From an uncultured beta proteobacterium (lineage in GTDB: Bacteria; Pseudomonadota; Gammaproteobacteria; Burkholderiales; Rhodocyclaceae): a DNA stretch of 47,469 nucleotides. Positions 1 to 10,073 of the stretch are shown piece by piece (position 1 is the first letter of the stretch; every line of letters begins with the position of its first letter). The notes below the pieces were generated by a model. That model did no database searches, was not told where the DNA came from, and saw nothing but the letters and a program-made list of their open reading frames with translations. The stretch spans positions 1-47,469 of the forward strand of contig CAIVQO010000027.1 in NCBI GenBank assembly GCA_903908065.1, written 5' to 3'. The position numbers and the translations under genes are program-made.

Positions 1-68
1 AGAACGAAGGGCAGGGCGATCAGCGCCACAGCGATGGCGGCGAGCCCGAATTTCTCCTTGGCGCTCAT
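1..68 (-). CDS. livM: Branched-chain amino acid ABC transporter permease LivM (5' fragment)
   Basis: Only the first 22 codons are in the window, and the gene runs off the left edge. The start ATG (complement of 66-68) overlaps the stop of the upstream permease gene as ATGA, the usual arrangement of livH-livM. The visible peptide begins MSAKEKFGLAAIAVALIALP, a short cytoplasmic stretch followed by the beginning of a hydrophobic segment, as in LivM inner-membrane permeases. The identification rests mainly on position and the start of a membrane helix. Translational coupling to livH is likely from the overlap. Confidence 0.7.
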   Translation of the reverse strand, partial: MSAKEKFGLAAIAVALIALPFV

Positions 69-1057
69 GCCCGCTCCGAAACGCGCTCGCCGAGCAGGCC
101 CGAGGGCCGCAGCACCAGCACCAGGATCAGCATCAGGAAGGCGAACACGTCCTGGTAGTTGCTGCCGAACAGCACGAAGTGGGCGCCGTCGGCGCAGCGC
201 TCGCCCATCCAGCCGCCGTCGGCGGCGCCCGGCCAATGGCAGAGGTCGGTGTACTCGCCGATGTAGCCGGTGCCCAGCGCCTCGACCAGGCCCAGCAGCA
301 GGCCGCCGACCATGGCGCCGGGGATGTTGCCTATGCCTCCGAGCACGGCGGCGGAGAAGGCCTTGAGGCCTAGGATGAAGCCCATCGTGTAATGGGCGAT
401 GCCGTAATAGGTGCCGTACATCACGCCGGCCATGGCGCCGAGTGCCGCGCCGATGACGAAGGTGGCGGCGATCACGCGATCGGCATTGACGCCCATCAGG
501 CTGGCGACATGCACGTTCTCGGCCGTGGCGCGGATGGCGATGCCGAAGCGCGTGCGATAGACGAACCAGGAGAGGCCGGCCATCATCACCATCGACAGCA
601 GGATGATGCCGATCTGCACGCCGCTGATGGCGGCGCCGCCGACGGTGAACGTCGGATTGGAGACGATCTGCGGAAAGGCGATCGGGTTGCGGCCCCAGAC
701 CAGCAGCGCCAGGTGTTGCAGGATGATGGACATGCCGATCGCGGTGATCAGCGGCGCCAGGCGCGGCGCGTGGCGCAGCGGGCGATAGGCGATGCGCTCC
801 AGGCCGTAGCCCAGTAGCATGCAGGCCGGCACCGCGGCAAGCACCCCGGCCAGCACGATGGCCGCCGGCGGCAGGGCGCTGCCGGCCAGCGACGCAATCA
901 CGGCGAAGGCGACCATGGCGCCGATCATCACCACCTCGCCGTGGGCGAAATTGATCAGCTGGATCACGCCGTAGACCATGGTGTAGCCGAGCGCCACGAC
1001 AGCGTAGACGCTGCCCGTGGTGAGGCCGTTGATGATCTGCTGCAGCAGGATGTCCAT
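65..1057 (-). CDS. livH: Branched-chain amino acid ABC transporter permease LivH
   Basis: Inner-membrane permease of the LivFGHMK-type importer for leucine, isoleucine, valine or related compounds. The N-terminus MDILLQQIINGLTTGSVYAV and the following GYTMVYGVIQLINFAHGEV stretch are characteristic of LivH. Several hydrophobic helices follow, and the protein ends in LRPSGLLGERV, also typical. An ATG at 1108 would add 17 residues, but it lies directly against the U-tract of a terminator and has no ribosome binding site, so the start at 1057 (330 aa) is preferred. AAGGA lies 15 nt upstream of it, which is not ideal. Residues about 230-260 include a Cys-containing insertion (DLCHWPGAADGG) absent from short LivH proteins, placed between the later helices. 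The stop overlaps the livM start. Confidence 0.9.
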   Translation of the reverse strand: MDILLQQIINGLTTGSVYAVVALGYTMVYGVIQLINFAHGEVVMIGAMVAFAVIASLAGSALPPAAIVLAGVLAAVPACMLLGYGLERIAYRPLRHAPRLAPLITAIGMSIILQHLALLVWGRNPIAFPQIVSNPTFTVGGAAISGVQIGIILLSMVMMAGLSWFVYRTRFGIAIRATAENVHVASLMGVNADRVIAATFVIGAALGAMAGVMYGTYYGIAHYTMGFILGLKAFSAAVLGGIGNIPGAMVGGLLLGLVEALGTGYIGEYTDLCHWPGAADGGWMGERCADGAHFVLFGSNYQDVFAFLMLILVLVLRPSGLLGERVSERA

Positions 1058-1108
1058 GACTGGAGCGGGCATTCCTTTGGATACCGTCCGCTCGATCCTC
1101 GCGGACAT

Positions 1109-1144
1109 AAAAAACGGGGAAGGCGCGTGAGCGGCTTCCCCGTT
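1109..1144 (-). terminator. Rho-independent terminator between livK and livH
   Basis: A perfect 10-bp stem (AACGGGGAAG at 1113-1122 with CTTCCCCGTT at 1135-1144, 12-nt loop) is followed on the minus strand by six U. It lies 19 nt after the stop of the binding-protein gene and directly before livH. Most transcripts from the binding-protein promoter should end here, with read-through feeding the permease genes. Confidence 0.85.
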
Positions 1145-1163
1145 GTGCGGCTTCGCTCTCCGT

Positions 1164-2531
1164 TTACTTGGCGGGAGCGGGTGCGGCAGGTTTTGCTGCG
1201 GCTGGCGCAGCGGCCGGTGCAGCGGGTGCGGCCGGAGCCGCCGCCGGGGCGGCGGGCGCCATGCCTTGCATGCCAGCCATCGCTGCCGGCTGGGCCGGCG
1301 CAGCAGCAGCTGCGGGAGCGGGCGCCGACAGCGCGGCGTACTCGTCCAGCGTCAGCGACTTGCCGCCCTTGATGATGGCCAGCGGCGTTATCTTGCCGTC
1401 CTTCAGGGTGAAGATGGTCATCTCGGCGTCCTTGCGATCACCCTTCTCGTCGAACTTGATGTTGCCGCTGGCGCCGTTGTAGTCGCTGGCGGCGAGCGCC
1501 GCCAGGTACTTGGCGGGCTCGGCCGAGTCGGCCTTCTTCATTGCAGCGATCAGCAGGTTGGCGGCGTCGTAGGTGAAGGGCGAATAGAGGATGGGATCGA
1601 CCTTGAACTTGGCTTTGTAGGCGTCGAGGAACTTCTTGCCCGCGGCCTGCACCGGAATGCCGGCCTGCGAACAGATAAGGCCTTCGGCGGCCGGTCCGGC
1701 GAGTTCGGCCATCTTGTCGGTACAGGCGCCGTCGCCGAACGAGAACACCGATGTCATCTTCAGCTCGCGCGCCTGCTTGAGCAGCGGGCCGGCCGTGGCG
1801 TCCATGCCGCCGTAGAACACGGCGTCGGGCTTCTTGCCCTTGACCTTGGTCAGCACGGCCTTCCAGTCCACCGTCTTGTCGGTGCCTTTCTCGCGCGGCA
1901 GCACCTTGACGCCGGCGGCCTTGAGGGTTTTCTCGACTTCGTTGGCGAGGCCTTCACCGTAGGCAGTGGCGTCGTCGATCACGGCCACGGTCTTCGGCTT
2001 GTTGTTGGTGGCGAGGTAGTTGGCGACGGCCGGGCCCTGCTGGTCGTCGCGGCCGACGACGCGGAACACGCCCTTGAAGCCCTGCTCGGTCAGCGCCGGG
2101 TTGGTCGCCGAGCCGGAGATCATCGGCAGGTTGGCGCCGTTGTAGATCGCCGAGGCCGGGATGGTGGTGCCGGAGTTCAGGTGGCCGACCACGCCGGCAA
2201 CCTTGGCGTCGACCAGTTTCTGCGCCACCGTGTTGCCGACCTTGGGATCGGCCTGGTCGTCTTCGGAAACCAGTTCGAACTTGACCTCGCGCCCGCCCAG
2301 CTTGGGCTTGGCGGCATTCGCTTCGTCGACCGCGAGTCGCGCACCGTTTTCATTGTCCTTGCCCAGGTGTGCGATGCCGCCGGTGAGCGGCGCGACGCTG
2401 CCGATCTTGACCACCAGCGGTGGGGGCGGGGCCTGCACCGGGGGTGGGGGGGGCGGCTCTTCCTTGCCGCAGCCCATCATGGCGATGGCGGCGATCACGG
2501 ACAGCGAAAGGGTCTTCATGGGCACATTCAT
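1164..2531 (-). CDS. livK: Branched-chain amino acid ABC transporter substrate-binding lipoprotein (LivK/LivJ family)
   Basis: Periplasmic binding protein (PBP type I fold) that delivers ligand to LivHM. A signal sequence ends in AMMGC (Cys21), which fits a lipobox, and a proline-rich linker follows before the mature start VVKIGSVAPLTG, typical of LivK. Signature segments include DNENGARLAVDEANA and VAVIDDATAYGEG. The start ATG at 2531 has GGAG at 7-nt spacing; a second in-frame ATG at 2519 lacks one. At 455 aa the protein is about 80 residues longer than usual. The excess is an N-terminal polyproline stretch and a C-terminal tail of about 55 residues made almost only of Ala, Pro, Met and Gly. 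The tail does not belong to the binding fold and may be a flexible cell-envelope extension. Ligand specificity cannot be read from sequence. Confidence 0.9.
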   Translation of the reverse strand: MNVPMKTLSLSVIAAIAMMGCGKEEPPPPPPVQAPPPPLVVKIGSVAPLTGGIAHLGKDNENGARLAVDEANAAKPKLGGREVKFELVSEDDQADPKVGNTVAQKLVDAKVAGVVGHLNSGTTIPASAIYNGANLPMISGSATNPALTEQGFKGVFRVVGRDDQQGPAVANYLATNNKPKTVAVIDDATAYGEGLANEVEKTLKAAGVKVLPREKGTDKTVDWKAVLTKVKGKKPDAVFYGGMDATAGPLLKQARELKMTSVFSFGDGACTDKMAELAGPAAEGLICSQAGIPVQAAGKKFLDAYKAKFKVDPILYSPFTYDAANLLIAAMKKADSAEPAKYLAALAASDYNGASGNIKFDEKGDRKDAEMTIFTLKDGKITPLAIIKGGKSLTLDEYAALSAPAPAAAAAPAQPAAMAGMQGMAPAAPAAAPAAPAAPAAAPAAAKPAAPAPAK

Positions 2532-2615
2532 GGGTGGGCTCCGGTATGTTCGGGGGATGCGAAGCGCGAATGATAAATCAGGCGGCGCAAAAGCGCGCCA
2601 TCCCTGTCAGGAAAG

Positions 2616-2651
2616 AAAAAGGCCGTCTCCGCCGGGAGCGGAAACGGCCTT
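2616..2651 (-). terminator. Rho-independent terminator downstream of cytochrome c gene
   Basis: AAGGCCGTCTCCGC (2619-2632) pairs with GCGGAAACGGCCTT (2638-2651) with one mismatch. On the minus strand the hairpin is followed by a run of U. It ends the small cytochrome c transcript and insulates the liv genes. Confidence 0.85.
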
Positions 2652-2671
2652 CTGCGACGGGTAGCCGATTC

Positions 2672-2980
2672 TTACTTGGCGCCGCCGAGTACCCACTTGA
2701 CCAGGGTCTTCAGATCCTCGTCCTTGAGCTTGTCGTTCGGCGGCATCGGGATCTGGCCCCAGTTGCCCTTGCCGCCCTTCTTGACCTTGTCCACCAGCAT
2801 GGCTTCGTCGCTGGCCTTGTACTTCTTGGCGACTTCCTGATAGGCGGGACCGACCAGCTTCTTGTCGACGGCGTGGCAGGCCATGCAGCCGCTCTTGGTG
2901 GCGAGATCCTTGTTGGCGAAGGCCGGCGCCGAGGCGACGAGGCCGGTGGCAACCAGGGCGGAGATCAGAACCGATTTCAT
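2672..2980 (-). CDS. Periplasmic class I cytochrome c (c551/c8 type)
   Basis: Small soluble electron carrier of 102 aa with a cleavable signal peptide (residues 1 to about 22, ending APAFA). One heme is attached at CMACH (Cys32, Cys35, His36), and the sixth ligand is probably Met79 in GQIPMPPN. The GPAYQEVAKKY segment and overall length match cytochromes c551/c552 that donate electrons to nitrite reductase or terminal oxidases. The start ATG at 2980 begins the signal peptide; the in-frame GTG at 3022 would put a non-signal extension in front and is rejected. It is monocistronic, with its own terminator. Confidence 0.92.
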   Translation of the reverse strand: MKSVLISALVATGLVASAPAFANKDLATKSGCMACHAVDKKLVGPAYQEVAKKYKASDEAMLVDKVKKGGKGNWGQIPMPPNDKLKDEDLKTLVKWVLGGAK

Positions 2981-3070
2981 GTGAATTCCTTTGTATGGGT
3001 AGATGAGGGATGTCCCGGGCACGGGTCGGCGAAAGCTACCGGATCTCGATGGGGCAAAAAATGCTTCAGA

Positions 3071-5053
<1,983 letters not shown>

Positions 5054-5162
5054 GGGGCGGCACCGAGGGACAAAACCTGACTATAGCCGATAAAAATACT
5101 CGGGTATGTCTTCCGCAGCGGAATGACGGGCGTGTCGGTCGCACGCCGAGCCGGGGCCCGGT

Positions 5163-5585
5163 TCAGATGCCCATCTGTTCGAAGACGTTGTCGAGCTTTT
5201 CCTGCAGGGTGGCGGAGTTGAAGGGCTTGACGATGCAGCTGGTAACGCCGGCGCGCATTGCGGCGTTGAGCTTTTCCTGCTTGGCTTCGTTGGTGATCAT
5301 GATGAAGGGCAGGGTCTGCAATGCGGTGTCGGCGCGGACATTGCGCAGCAGGGTAAGGCCGTCCATGTTGGGCATGGTCCAGTCCGAAACCACGAATTCG
5401 AAGCCGCCTTCGCGCAGCTTGCTGAGGGCTACGGCGCCATCTTCGGCTTCCTCGACATTGGTAAAGCCGAGTTCCTTGAGCAGGTTGCGCACGATGCGGC
5501 GCATGGTCGAGAAATCATCGACGACGAGGAACTTCAGGGCGGTGCGGTCGGGCAGGGTCTCGGTGCTCAGGGCCATGGCCGCCAC
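5163..5585 (-). CDS. cheY: Chemotaxis response regulator CheY
   Basis: Single-domain receiver of 140 aa that carries the chemotaxis phosphoryl signal to the flagellar motor. Counted from the GTG at 5585, it has the acidic pair Asp23-Asp24 ([16 protein letters not shown]), phospho-acceptor Asp68 ([10 protein letters not shown]), Thr98 (MITNEA) and Lys120 (VKPF), all matching CheY. An ATG at 5576 is an alternative start that would remove three residues; GGAGG lies nearer to the GTG. No other chemotaxis gene is nearby. The gene is at the distal end of a same-strand run of sulfur genes, and it may be transcribed with them or separately. Confidence 0.88.
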   Translation of the reverse strand: MAAMALSTETLPDRTALKFLVVDDFSTMRRIVRNLLKELGFTNVEEAEDGAVALSKLREGGFEFVVSDWTMPNMDGLTLLRNVRADTALQTLPFIMITNEAKQEKLNAAMRAGVTSCIVKPFNSATLQEKLDNVFEQMGI

Positions 5586-5635
5586 TATGCCTGAGCCCTC
5601 CGACGCCCAAAACCGGGAATACCGGCCGGAACCGC

Positions 5636-6073
5636 CTAGCTATCCCGGAAAAGGGCTTGCCACCAGCGGCGACGCCCGGCAGGAACCGGCCCGGCAACCG
5701 CCAGCCCATCGATGGGCAACCGGCTCATCACCCAACCCGGCCCGGGAGGGTTTTTCGAAGAACCGCAGGACGACCCGAGGTTGTTCGGGTCGTAAATCTT
5801 CACCAAACGCGGGTTTTCCAGGTCGTCCGCATAGACGATGCCGCAGTAGGCTTCCAGGTGTTCCTTGCGCAGCAACGCATCGATCTCGGCGATGAAGGCG
5901 CTTACCGCGGCGGCATCCTGAATAGTCGGCGCTGACGGGACGCCGCTCGCGGCGATATACCACCCGGCGCCCGGATCGATGCGCTGCCAGAATGCCTCCA
6001 GCTGGTCCCAGCCCATCACCGACCAGAGTCGGCCGGTGTAAAGGCGCTGGAATTCGCTGGCGGGATGGACCAA
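5636..6073 (-). CDS. Conserved hypothetical protein, unknown function
   Basis: A 145-aa soluble protein without signal peptide or membrane segment. I do not recognise a named family. It contains [18 protein letters not shown], a central acidic region ([19 protein letters not shown]) and a C-terminal [16 protein letters not shown] element, and ends in a basic Trp-containing tail. The only in-frame start near the N-terminus is TTG at 6073, three codons after the stop of the DsrE gene and in the same frame, with no clear ribosome binding site. Translation by coupling or reinitiation is therefore likely. The position at the end of the sulfur operon suggests, but does not show, a related role. Confidence 0.7.
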   Translation of the reverse strand: MVHPASEFQRLYTGRLWSVMGWDQLEAFWQRIDPGAGWYIAASGVPSAPTIQDAAAVSAFIAEIDALLRKEHLEAYCGIVYADDLENPRLVKIYDPNNLGSSCGSSKNPPGPGWVMSRLPIDGLAVAGPVPAGRRRWWQALFRDS

Positions 6074-6082
6074 GGCGTCGGC

Positions 6083-6517
6083 TTACCAGCTCAGGGTCAC
6101 GGTGTTGGGAAGGCTCAGTGTTTCGCGCAGGAGCTTGGGATTGCCCTTTTGCACTCCGTCCATCAGGTCGGCATCGGTGATCCCGTGGTACATCAGGCTA
6201 CGCGGGTTGACGATCACCTTCACGCCGGCCTTCATGGCTGCATCGAGGTCGGCGCGCTCGTTGGACAGCGATGCATGCGGAGTCTTGACGGCGATCCGCA
6301 CGGCATCGATGGTGAGCAGGACCGTTACCGGAACATTGGCTTCAGCCTGGCTAGTGGCGATGAACATGGCCAGCGCGGCGCGATGCGGGTCAACCGAGCT
6401 TAGGTTGATGAACATGCGAACCTTCGGTTCCGGAGAGGCCTGGGCGAATGACGACGATGCCGGAAAGGCAAGGCTGATGGCCAGCAGGAAAGCGGCAAAC
6501 AGGCGGGCGAGTTTCAT
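6083..6517 (-). CDS. Periplasmic DsrE-family protein
   Basis: A 144-aa protein with a signal peptide (residues 1 to about 26, LARLFAAFLLAISLAFPASSSFAQA) and a DsrE/DsrF-like alpha-beta fold (VRMFINLSSVDPHRAALAMF, VPVTVLLTIDAVRIA, AGVKVIVNPRSLMYHGI). Cytoplasmic DsrE relatives relay sulfur on a conserved Cys, but this mature domain has no Cys, so it is more likely to bind or chaperone than to carry persulfide. The start at 6517 has AAGGAAA upstream and opens the signal peptide; the longer frame upstream is rejected. It follows two rhodanese genes in the same operon, which supports periplasmic handling of reduced sulfur. Confidence 0.82.
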   Translation of the reverse strand: MKLARLFAAFLLAISLAFPASSSFAQASPEPKVRMFINLSSVDPHRAALAMFIATSQAEANVPVTVLLTIDAVRIAVKTPHASLSNERADLDAAMKAGVKVIVNPRSLMYHGITDADLMDGVQKGNPKLLRETLSLPNTVTLSW

Positions 6518-6563
6518 GATGTTTCCTTTCGTGCGTAGGTGAAACGGATGTTGAAAGCGTTGG

Positions 6564-6968
6564 CTAACGGATGTTGGGGCTGCCGTCCGGCCGGATCTGT
6601 ACTTGTGCATCCAGGAAGTGGACCGTCATTTCCGGACGCAGCATCTTCACCGTGTCGTAGGCCTCGCTGGCACGACCGCCGGTGGCGCAGAAAAATATGA
6701 TCGGCTTGTCGGTCGGTAGGCTGGCCAGCTGTTTCTCTAGCTGGTTGATCGGAATGTTGCTGGCGCCCTTGATGCTGCCGGTGGCGTATTCGCGTGCGCT
6801 GCTGACATCGATCAGGTGTATCGAGTTACCGGCTTCGTTCAGCAATCGCGTAAAGGAAGGAATGCTGATCGATCCCTTGCTTCGGCCGGGCTCGATGGTC
6901 TGTGCCTGTGCTGACGCTTGCATGCCAAGGGTCAGCGCCAGGCAGGCCAAGGCGATGAGCTTTTTCAT
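6564..6968 (-). CDS. Periplasmic single-domain rhodanese
   Basis: A 134-aa exported sulfurtransferase. A signal peptide (residues 1 to about 22) is followed by one rhodanese domain with HLIDVSSAREYATGSIKGA and the active-site loop Cys94 in FFCATGGRASEAYD. The domain resembles the third rhodanese domain of the gene immediately upstream, including the conserved spacing into DTVKML and the FLDAQV ending, so the two probably arose by duplication. GGAGG lies before the ATG. The protein would take a sulfane sulfur on its Cys in the periplasm. The donor and acceptor are not known; thiosulfate, polysulfide or tetrathionate products are likely candidates from the neighbours. Confidence 0.88.
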   Translation of the reverse strand: MKKLIALACLALTLGMQASAQAQTIEPGRSKGSISIPSFTRLLNEAGNSIHLIDVSSAREYATGSIKGASNIPINQLEKQLASLPTDKPIIFFCATGGRASEAYDTVKMLRPEMTVHFLDAQVQIRPDGSPNIR

Positions 6969-6994
6969 GGAGTGTCCTCCGCAACGGAATGGCT

Positions 6995-7020
6995 CCGGTC
7001 GGCGGTGGATTGCCGACCGG
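6995..7020. repeat. Intercistronic hairpin between the two rhodanese genes
   Basis: A perfect 9-bp inverted repeat, CCGGTCGGC (6995-7003) and GCCGACCGG (7012-7020), with an 8-nt loop. No U-tract follows on the minus strand, so it is not a standard terminator. It may protect the 3' end of a processed upstream message or lower downstream expression. Confidence 0.6.
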
Positions 7021-7040
7021 ATGGATAAGTCCCCGGGGGC

Positions 7041-8210
7041 TTATTTCTGCTTCATGCTGAACGTGCCGTCGGCGTTGAATTTCACGTCGGCATCAAGGAA
7101 GGCCGCCTGGACCTTGCCACCCAGCAGCTTGACCGTGTCGAAGGCCTCGCCGGAGCGCGCACCGGTACCGCAGACGAAAACCACCGGCTTGTCGCCGGGC
7201 AGGCTGCCGACTTTCTTTTCCAGCTCATTCATCGGGATGTTCACCGAGCCCTTGATCATGCCGGAGGCCACTTCCTTGGGATCGCGAACGTCAACCAGCA
7301 TGATCGAGCTGGGATTGCTCTTCCATACTTCTTCGAACGAGGCGACGGTGACTGAGCCTTTTTCCTTGCCCGGTACCAGTTTTGCCGCGGCTTGCGTCAT
7401 GGCGCCGGCCATGTTCGCAGCGGCGCCAGCCATGGCCGCCATTGGCGATGCAGGCGGATTAAGCTTTTCCCACTCCGGATAGCCGGGCGGATAGGTCAGG
7501 ACATTGGTATAGCCCAGCTTCCTCGCCTTTTCCGCCGAGTTGTCGGAGAGCACGCACTCGAGGCCGCCACAGTAGTAGATCAGCGGCGTCGCCTTGTCGG
7601 CCGGCAGCTTGTCGACGTTCTTGTCGAACTCAGTGTCGGAAATGTTGATGGCGCCCGGGATCATGCCCTTGTCGGCGACGCGCTTGGGCCGCGCATCGAT
7701 CAGCACGTGGGGAGTCTTGTCTTCGGCCAGTTTCTTCAGGTAGGCGGCCGAAACCGAGACGTACCCGCCCTTGGCCTTCCAGTCCGGCGAGCCGGCGGGG
7801 TAAACCTTGATGTTGGTGTAGCCGAGCTTTTCCGCCTTGAAGGCCGAGTTGTGGCTTAGCATGCATTCCAGCCCGCCGCAGTACAACAGCAGCAGCGTCG
7901 CCTTGTCGGCCGGCAGCTTGTCGACCAGCTTGTCGAACTGGCTGTCCGGGATGTTGATGGCGCCGGGAATGTGACCGGGGTCGTACTGGCGCGCGGCGGG
8001 GCGCGAGTCGATGATCATCACGCCCTTCTTCGGCGGAATGCTGACCTGTTGCTTGACGAAGTCATAGTCGACCAGGGCCTTGTTGTACCAGCCATCCTTG
8101 GGCTGGATGGTTGCCGCGTCGGCGGCGAAGGCCGAAACCGGGTACAGCAGCGGCGTGGCGCCGAGCGCGGCGGCAACCGCGACCAGCAGGCTGAGTTTTC
8201 TCGCTCTCAT
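7041..8210 (-). CDS. Periplasmic triple-rhodanese protein
   Basis: A 389-aa exported protein with a signal peptide to about residue 30 (VSAFAADA) and three rhodanese domains at about 42-145, 150-250 and 285-385. Domains 1 and 2 carry an unusual two-Cys loop, CGGLEC-LS (Cys111/Cys116 and Cys214/Cys219), and domain 3 a standard CGTGARSG loop (Cys347). Domains 2 and 3 are joined by an Ala/Met-rich linker (about 255-278). Paired cysteines in the active loop could form a disulfide and release sulfur, or use a persulfide-disulfide cycle; this is inference. AAAGGAG lies before the ATG. The gene lies between the YeeE/YedE transporter genes and the single rhodanese, so it probably feeds or receives sulfane sulfur at the outer face of the membrane. 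Confidence 0.9.
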   Translation of the reverse strand: MRARKLSLLVAVAAALGATPLLYPVSAFAADAATIQPKDGWYNKALVDYDFVKQQVSIPPKKGVMIIDSRPAARQYDPGHIPGAINIPDSQFDKLVDKLPADKATLLLLYCGGLECMLSHNSAFKAEKLGYTNIKVYPAGSPDWKAKGGYVSVSAAYLKKLAEDKTPHVLIDARPKRVADKGMIPGAINISDTEFDKNVDKLPADKATPLIYYCGGLECVLSDNSAEKARKLGYTNVLTYPPGYPEWEKLNPPASPMAAMAGAAANMAGAMTQAAAKLVPGKEKGSVTVASFEEVWKSNPSSIMLVDVRDPKEVASGMIKGSVNIPMNELEKKVGSLPGDKPVVFVCGTGARSGEAFDTVKLLGGKVQAAFLDADVKFNADGTFSMKQK

Positions 8211-8222
8211 GATGATCTCCTT

Positions 8223-9464
8223 TTATAGAAGCGTGAATTTTTCGGTGGATTCGTTGTAGCGCACCAGCGCGTACCAGAGCAGCAACAGGGCGCCACCGGC
8301 AAGCAGCGTCCAGCCCCAACTGCCCCACATCTCGGGTAGGTAGGCCTGGAAACCGATCCGGGTCATCTCCCAGGATTCGACATTGCTCTCGTCGATGGTG
8401 GTGAGGCCGAGCTTCTTGAATATGGCGCTCGCCGTCGAACCCATCCACGAGAAAAAGAACATCGTCACCCACAGCTTGAGGTGGCCTTCGCCCATGCGCC
8501 ACAGCGAACCTGAGGCGCAGCCGCCGGCGAATACCATGCCGATGCCGAAGATCAGGCCGCCAAGCAGCGAGCCGATCCAGAACGCCGGCGGAATCGCCAG
8601 GTAAGGGTCGATCACCTTCTTCTGGAACAGCAGCGCCGCGATCGGGATGCCGATCGCCAGCGCCAGGATCACCGCTTTGGTCATGTCGCCCTCGGCGGTC
8701 ATGAAGGGTTCGCGGAAGGCACGCGCGAAGCACAGGCGCGAGCGGTGCATGATGAAGCCGATGGCGAAGCCGGCGACCACGATCACGGCGCGTGCCGCAA
8801 GTTTCTCGTCGGTCGATCCGAACCACTGCGTGGCCCACAACAGCACGCCGACGATGACCACCAGGCCCAGCCAGGGGAAGTTGTTGCGCAGGCCCTCGGG
8901 GATATCGAGCGCGGGCGGCGCCTGCATGCCCCATTCGATGTGGTCGAGCGTCCACAGCAGCAGCTTCAGGCCGATTGCGGCGCCGGCCAGCAGGCCCAGC
9001 CACATGGCCCAGCCGGCAGGCGAGGAATGCAGCACCGGGTTGAAGAAGCCTCCCGTGGTACAGCCGCCGGCTAATGCGGCGCCGATGCCGAGCAGGCTGC
9101 CACCCGAGGCGGCCCAGACATATTCCAGTGGCGGCGGCCGGTTTGGGCTGAACTGGCGCGACAGCAGTGCGGCGGCGAAAGCGCCCAGCACCAGCATGAT
9201 GTTCATCAGCGACATGCGGTGCATCAGCCAGCCGTCCAGTTCAGCGGGGATACCGAGCACGGGACCGAGGCCGATCAGGTTGTTGAACCAGTCGCCCCAG
9301 AACTTGACCCCGCCGAATACACCCCAGACCAGGCCGGAGAGCATCAGGCCAATGATGGTCAGCACCAGCAGCAGGGCGCCGACAAAGGGTGACCACTCCT
9401 CGACGAAAATCGATTGGTAATCGGCCTTGAAGCCGGTGCGCCAGGCGGGAGCGTTGTCACTCAT
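8223..9464 (-). CDS. YeeE/YedE-family (TsuA-like) sulfur-compound transporter
   Basis: A 413-aa polytopic membrane protein. The family includes TsuA, an inner-membrane thiosulfate importer that passes its ligand along conserved cysteines. Here the motif cysteines are in LAGGCTTGGF, SRLCFARAFREPF and FAGGCASGSLWRMGEGH, matching the pattern of full-length YeeE proteins. The start ATG at 9464 overlaps the preceding stop (ATGA); longer frames reading into the upstream gene are shadows. It is the third of three adjacent YeeE/YedE genes and is the only one of two-repeat length. It probably moves thiosulfate or a related sulfane species. Substrate and direction cannot be fixed from sequence. Confidence 0.87.
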   Translation of the reverse strand: MSDNAPAWRTGFKADYQSIFVEEWSPFVGALLLVLTIIGLMLSGLVWGVFGGVKFWGDWFNNLIGLGPVLGIPAELDGWLMHRMSLMNIMLVLGAFAAALLSRQFSPNRPPPLEYVWAASGGSLLGIGAALAGGCTTGGFFNPVLHSSPAGWAMWLGLLAGAAIGLKLLLWTLDHIEWGMQAPPALDIPEGLRNNFPWLGLVVIVGVLLWATQWFGSTDEKLAARAVIVVAGFAIGFIMHRSRLCFARAFREPFMTAEGDMTKAVILALAIGIPIAALLFQKKVIDPYLAIPPAFWIGSLLGGLIFGIGMVFAGGCASGSLWRMGEGHLKLWVTMFFFSWMGSTASAIFKKLGLTTIDESNVESWEMTRIGFQAYLPEMWGSWGWTLLAGGALLLLWYALVRYNESTEKFTLL

Positions 9465-10072
9465 GGTGTCGGTGCAGCACCTGCAACGGCTTGCTCGGCG
9501 GTCACGGGACCGCCGCGGCGACGCTCGAACCAGGAGCCGAAATAGAACACCGCAATCAGTGCGGCGACCAGGATGCCCAGCATCACGGGCTCTGGAACCG
9601 AATAGACATCGGTGAAGGTGTCGCCCTCGGCAATCAATCCGGCGGCCTTGAGCGACTTCAGGGTGGCGCCGTAAAACGCGGCAAAACCGGCGGTGCCGGC
9701 GATCACGCCGACAATAAAGACCGCCGCATCGATACGCCCGGAGAACACGCCGGCAACCGAGGTGCCGGGGCAGTAACCTCCGACGGCAAATCCTGCGCCG
9801 ACCAGCGCGCCGCCCACGGCAGAAGCAGCCATGGCCGCCTGCGGCACGGCGATCGAATCGGGCTTGAGCAGGCCGCCAATGCGTAGCAGCCAAAGGCCCG
9901 CCGCCGCCACCACGATGGCAGTAAACATCACCTTGAACACGGCCCAGTCGTTGAGGCGGAACTGGGCGCTGAGTTTGACTGGGCTGCCGAAGCCGGCGTT
10001 CTCCAGCACATAACCGAACAGGATGCCGCAGAGCAGGCCGGAAATCATGCCATTGTCGTTGAGCGGGAACAT
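9461..10072 (-). CDS. YeeE/YedE-family half-size membrane protein
   Basis: A 203-aa membrane protein with about five hydrophobic helices. It starts MFPLNDNGMISGLLCGILFG and contains the family motif VGGYCPGTSVAG, in which the Cys of the GYCPGT loop is conserved. Half-size YeeE/YedE proteins often occur as adjacent pairs and may act together like the two halves of the longer proteins. The stop overlaps the start of the 413-aa relative, and the start is 1 nt after the stop of the third relative, so all three are translationally linked. It has a C-terminal soluble tail ending in Ala/Pro. Confidence 0.85.
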   Translation of the reverse strand: MFPLNDNGMISGLLCGILFGYVLENAGFGSPVKLSAQFRLNDWAVFKVMFTAIVVAAAGLWLLRIGGLLKPDSIAVPQAAMAASAVGGALVGAGFAVGGYCPGTSVAGVFSGRIDAAVFIVGVIAGTAGFAAFYGATLKSLKAAGLIAEGDTFTDVYSVPEPVMLGILVAALIAVFYFGSWFERRRGGPVTAEQAVAGAAPTP

Positions 10073-10073
10073 G

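Noticed and set aside
8223-9893. A 556-residue version of the TsuA-like protein starting at 9893
   Set aside because: The extra N-terminal part is the out-of-frame complement of the neighbouring YeeE gene and is Arg-rich; the ATG at 9464 with an ATGA overlap is the natural start.
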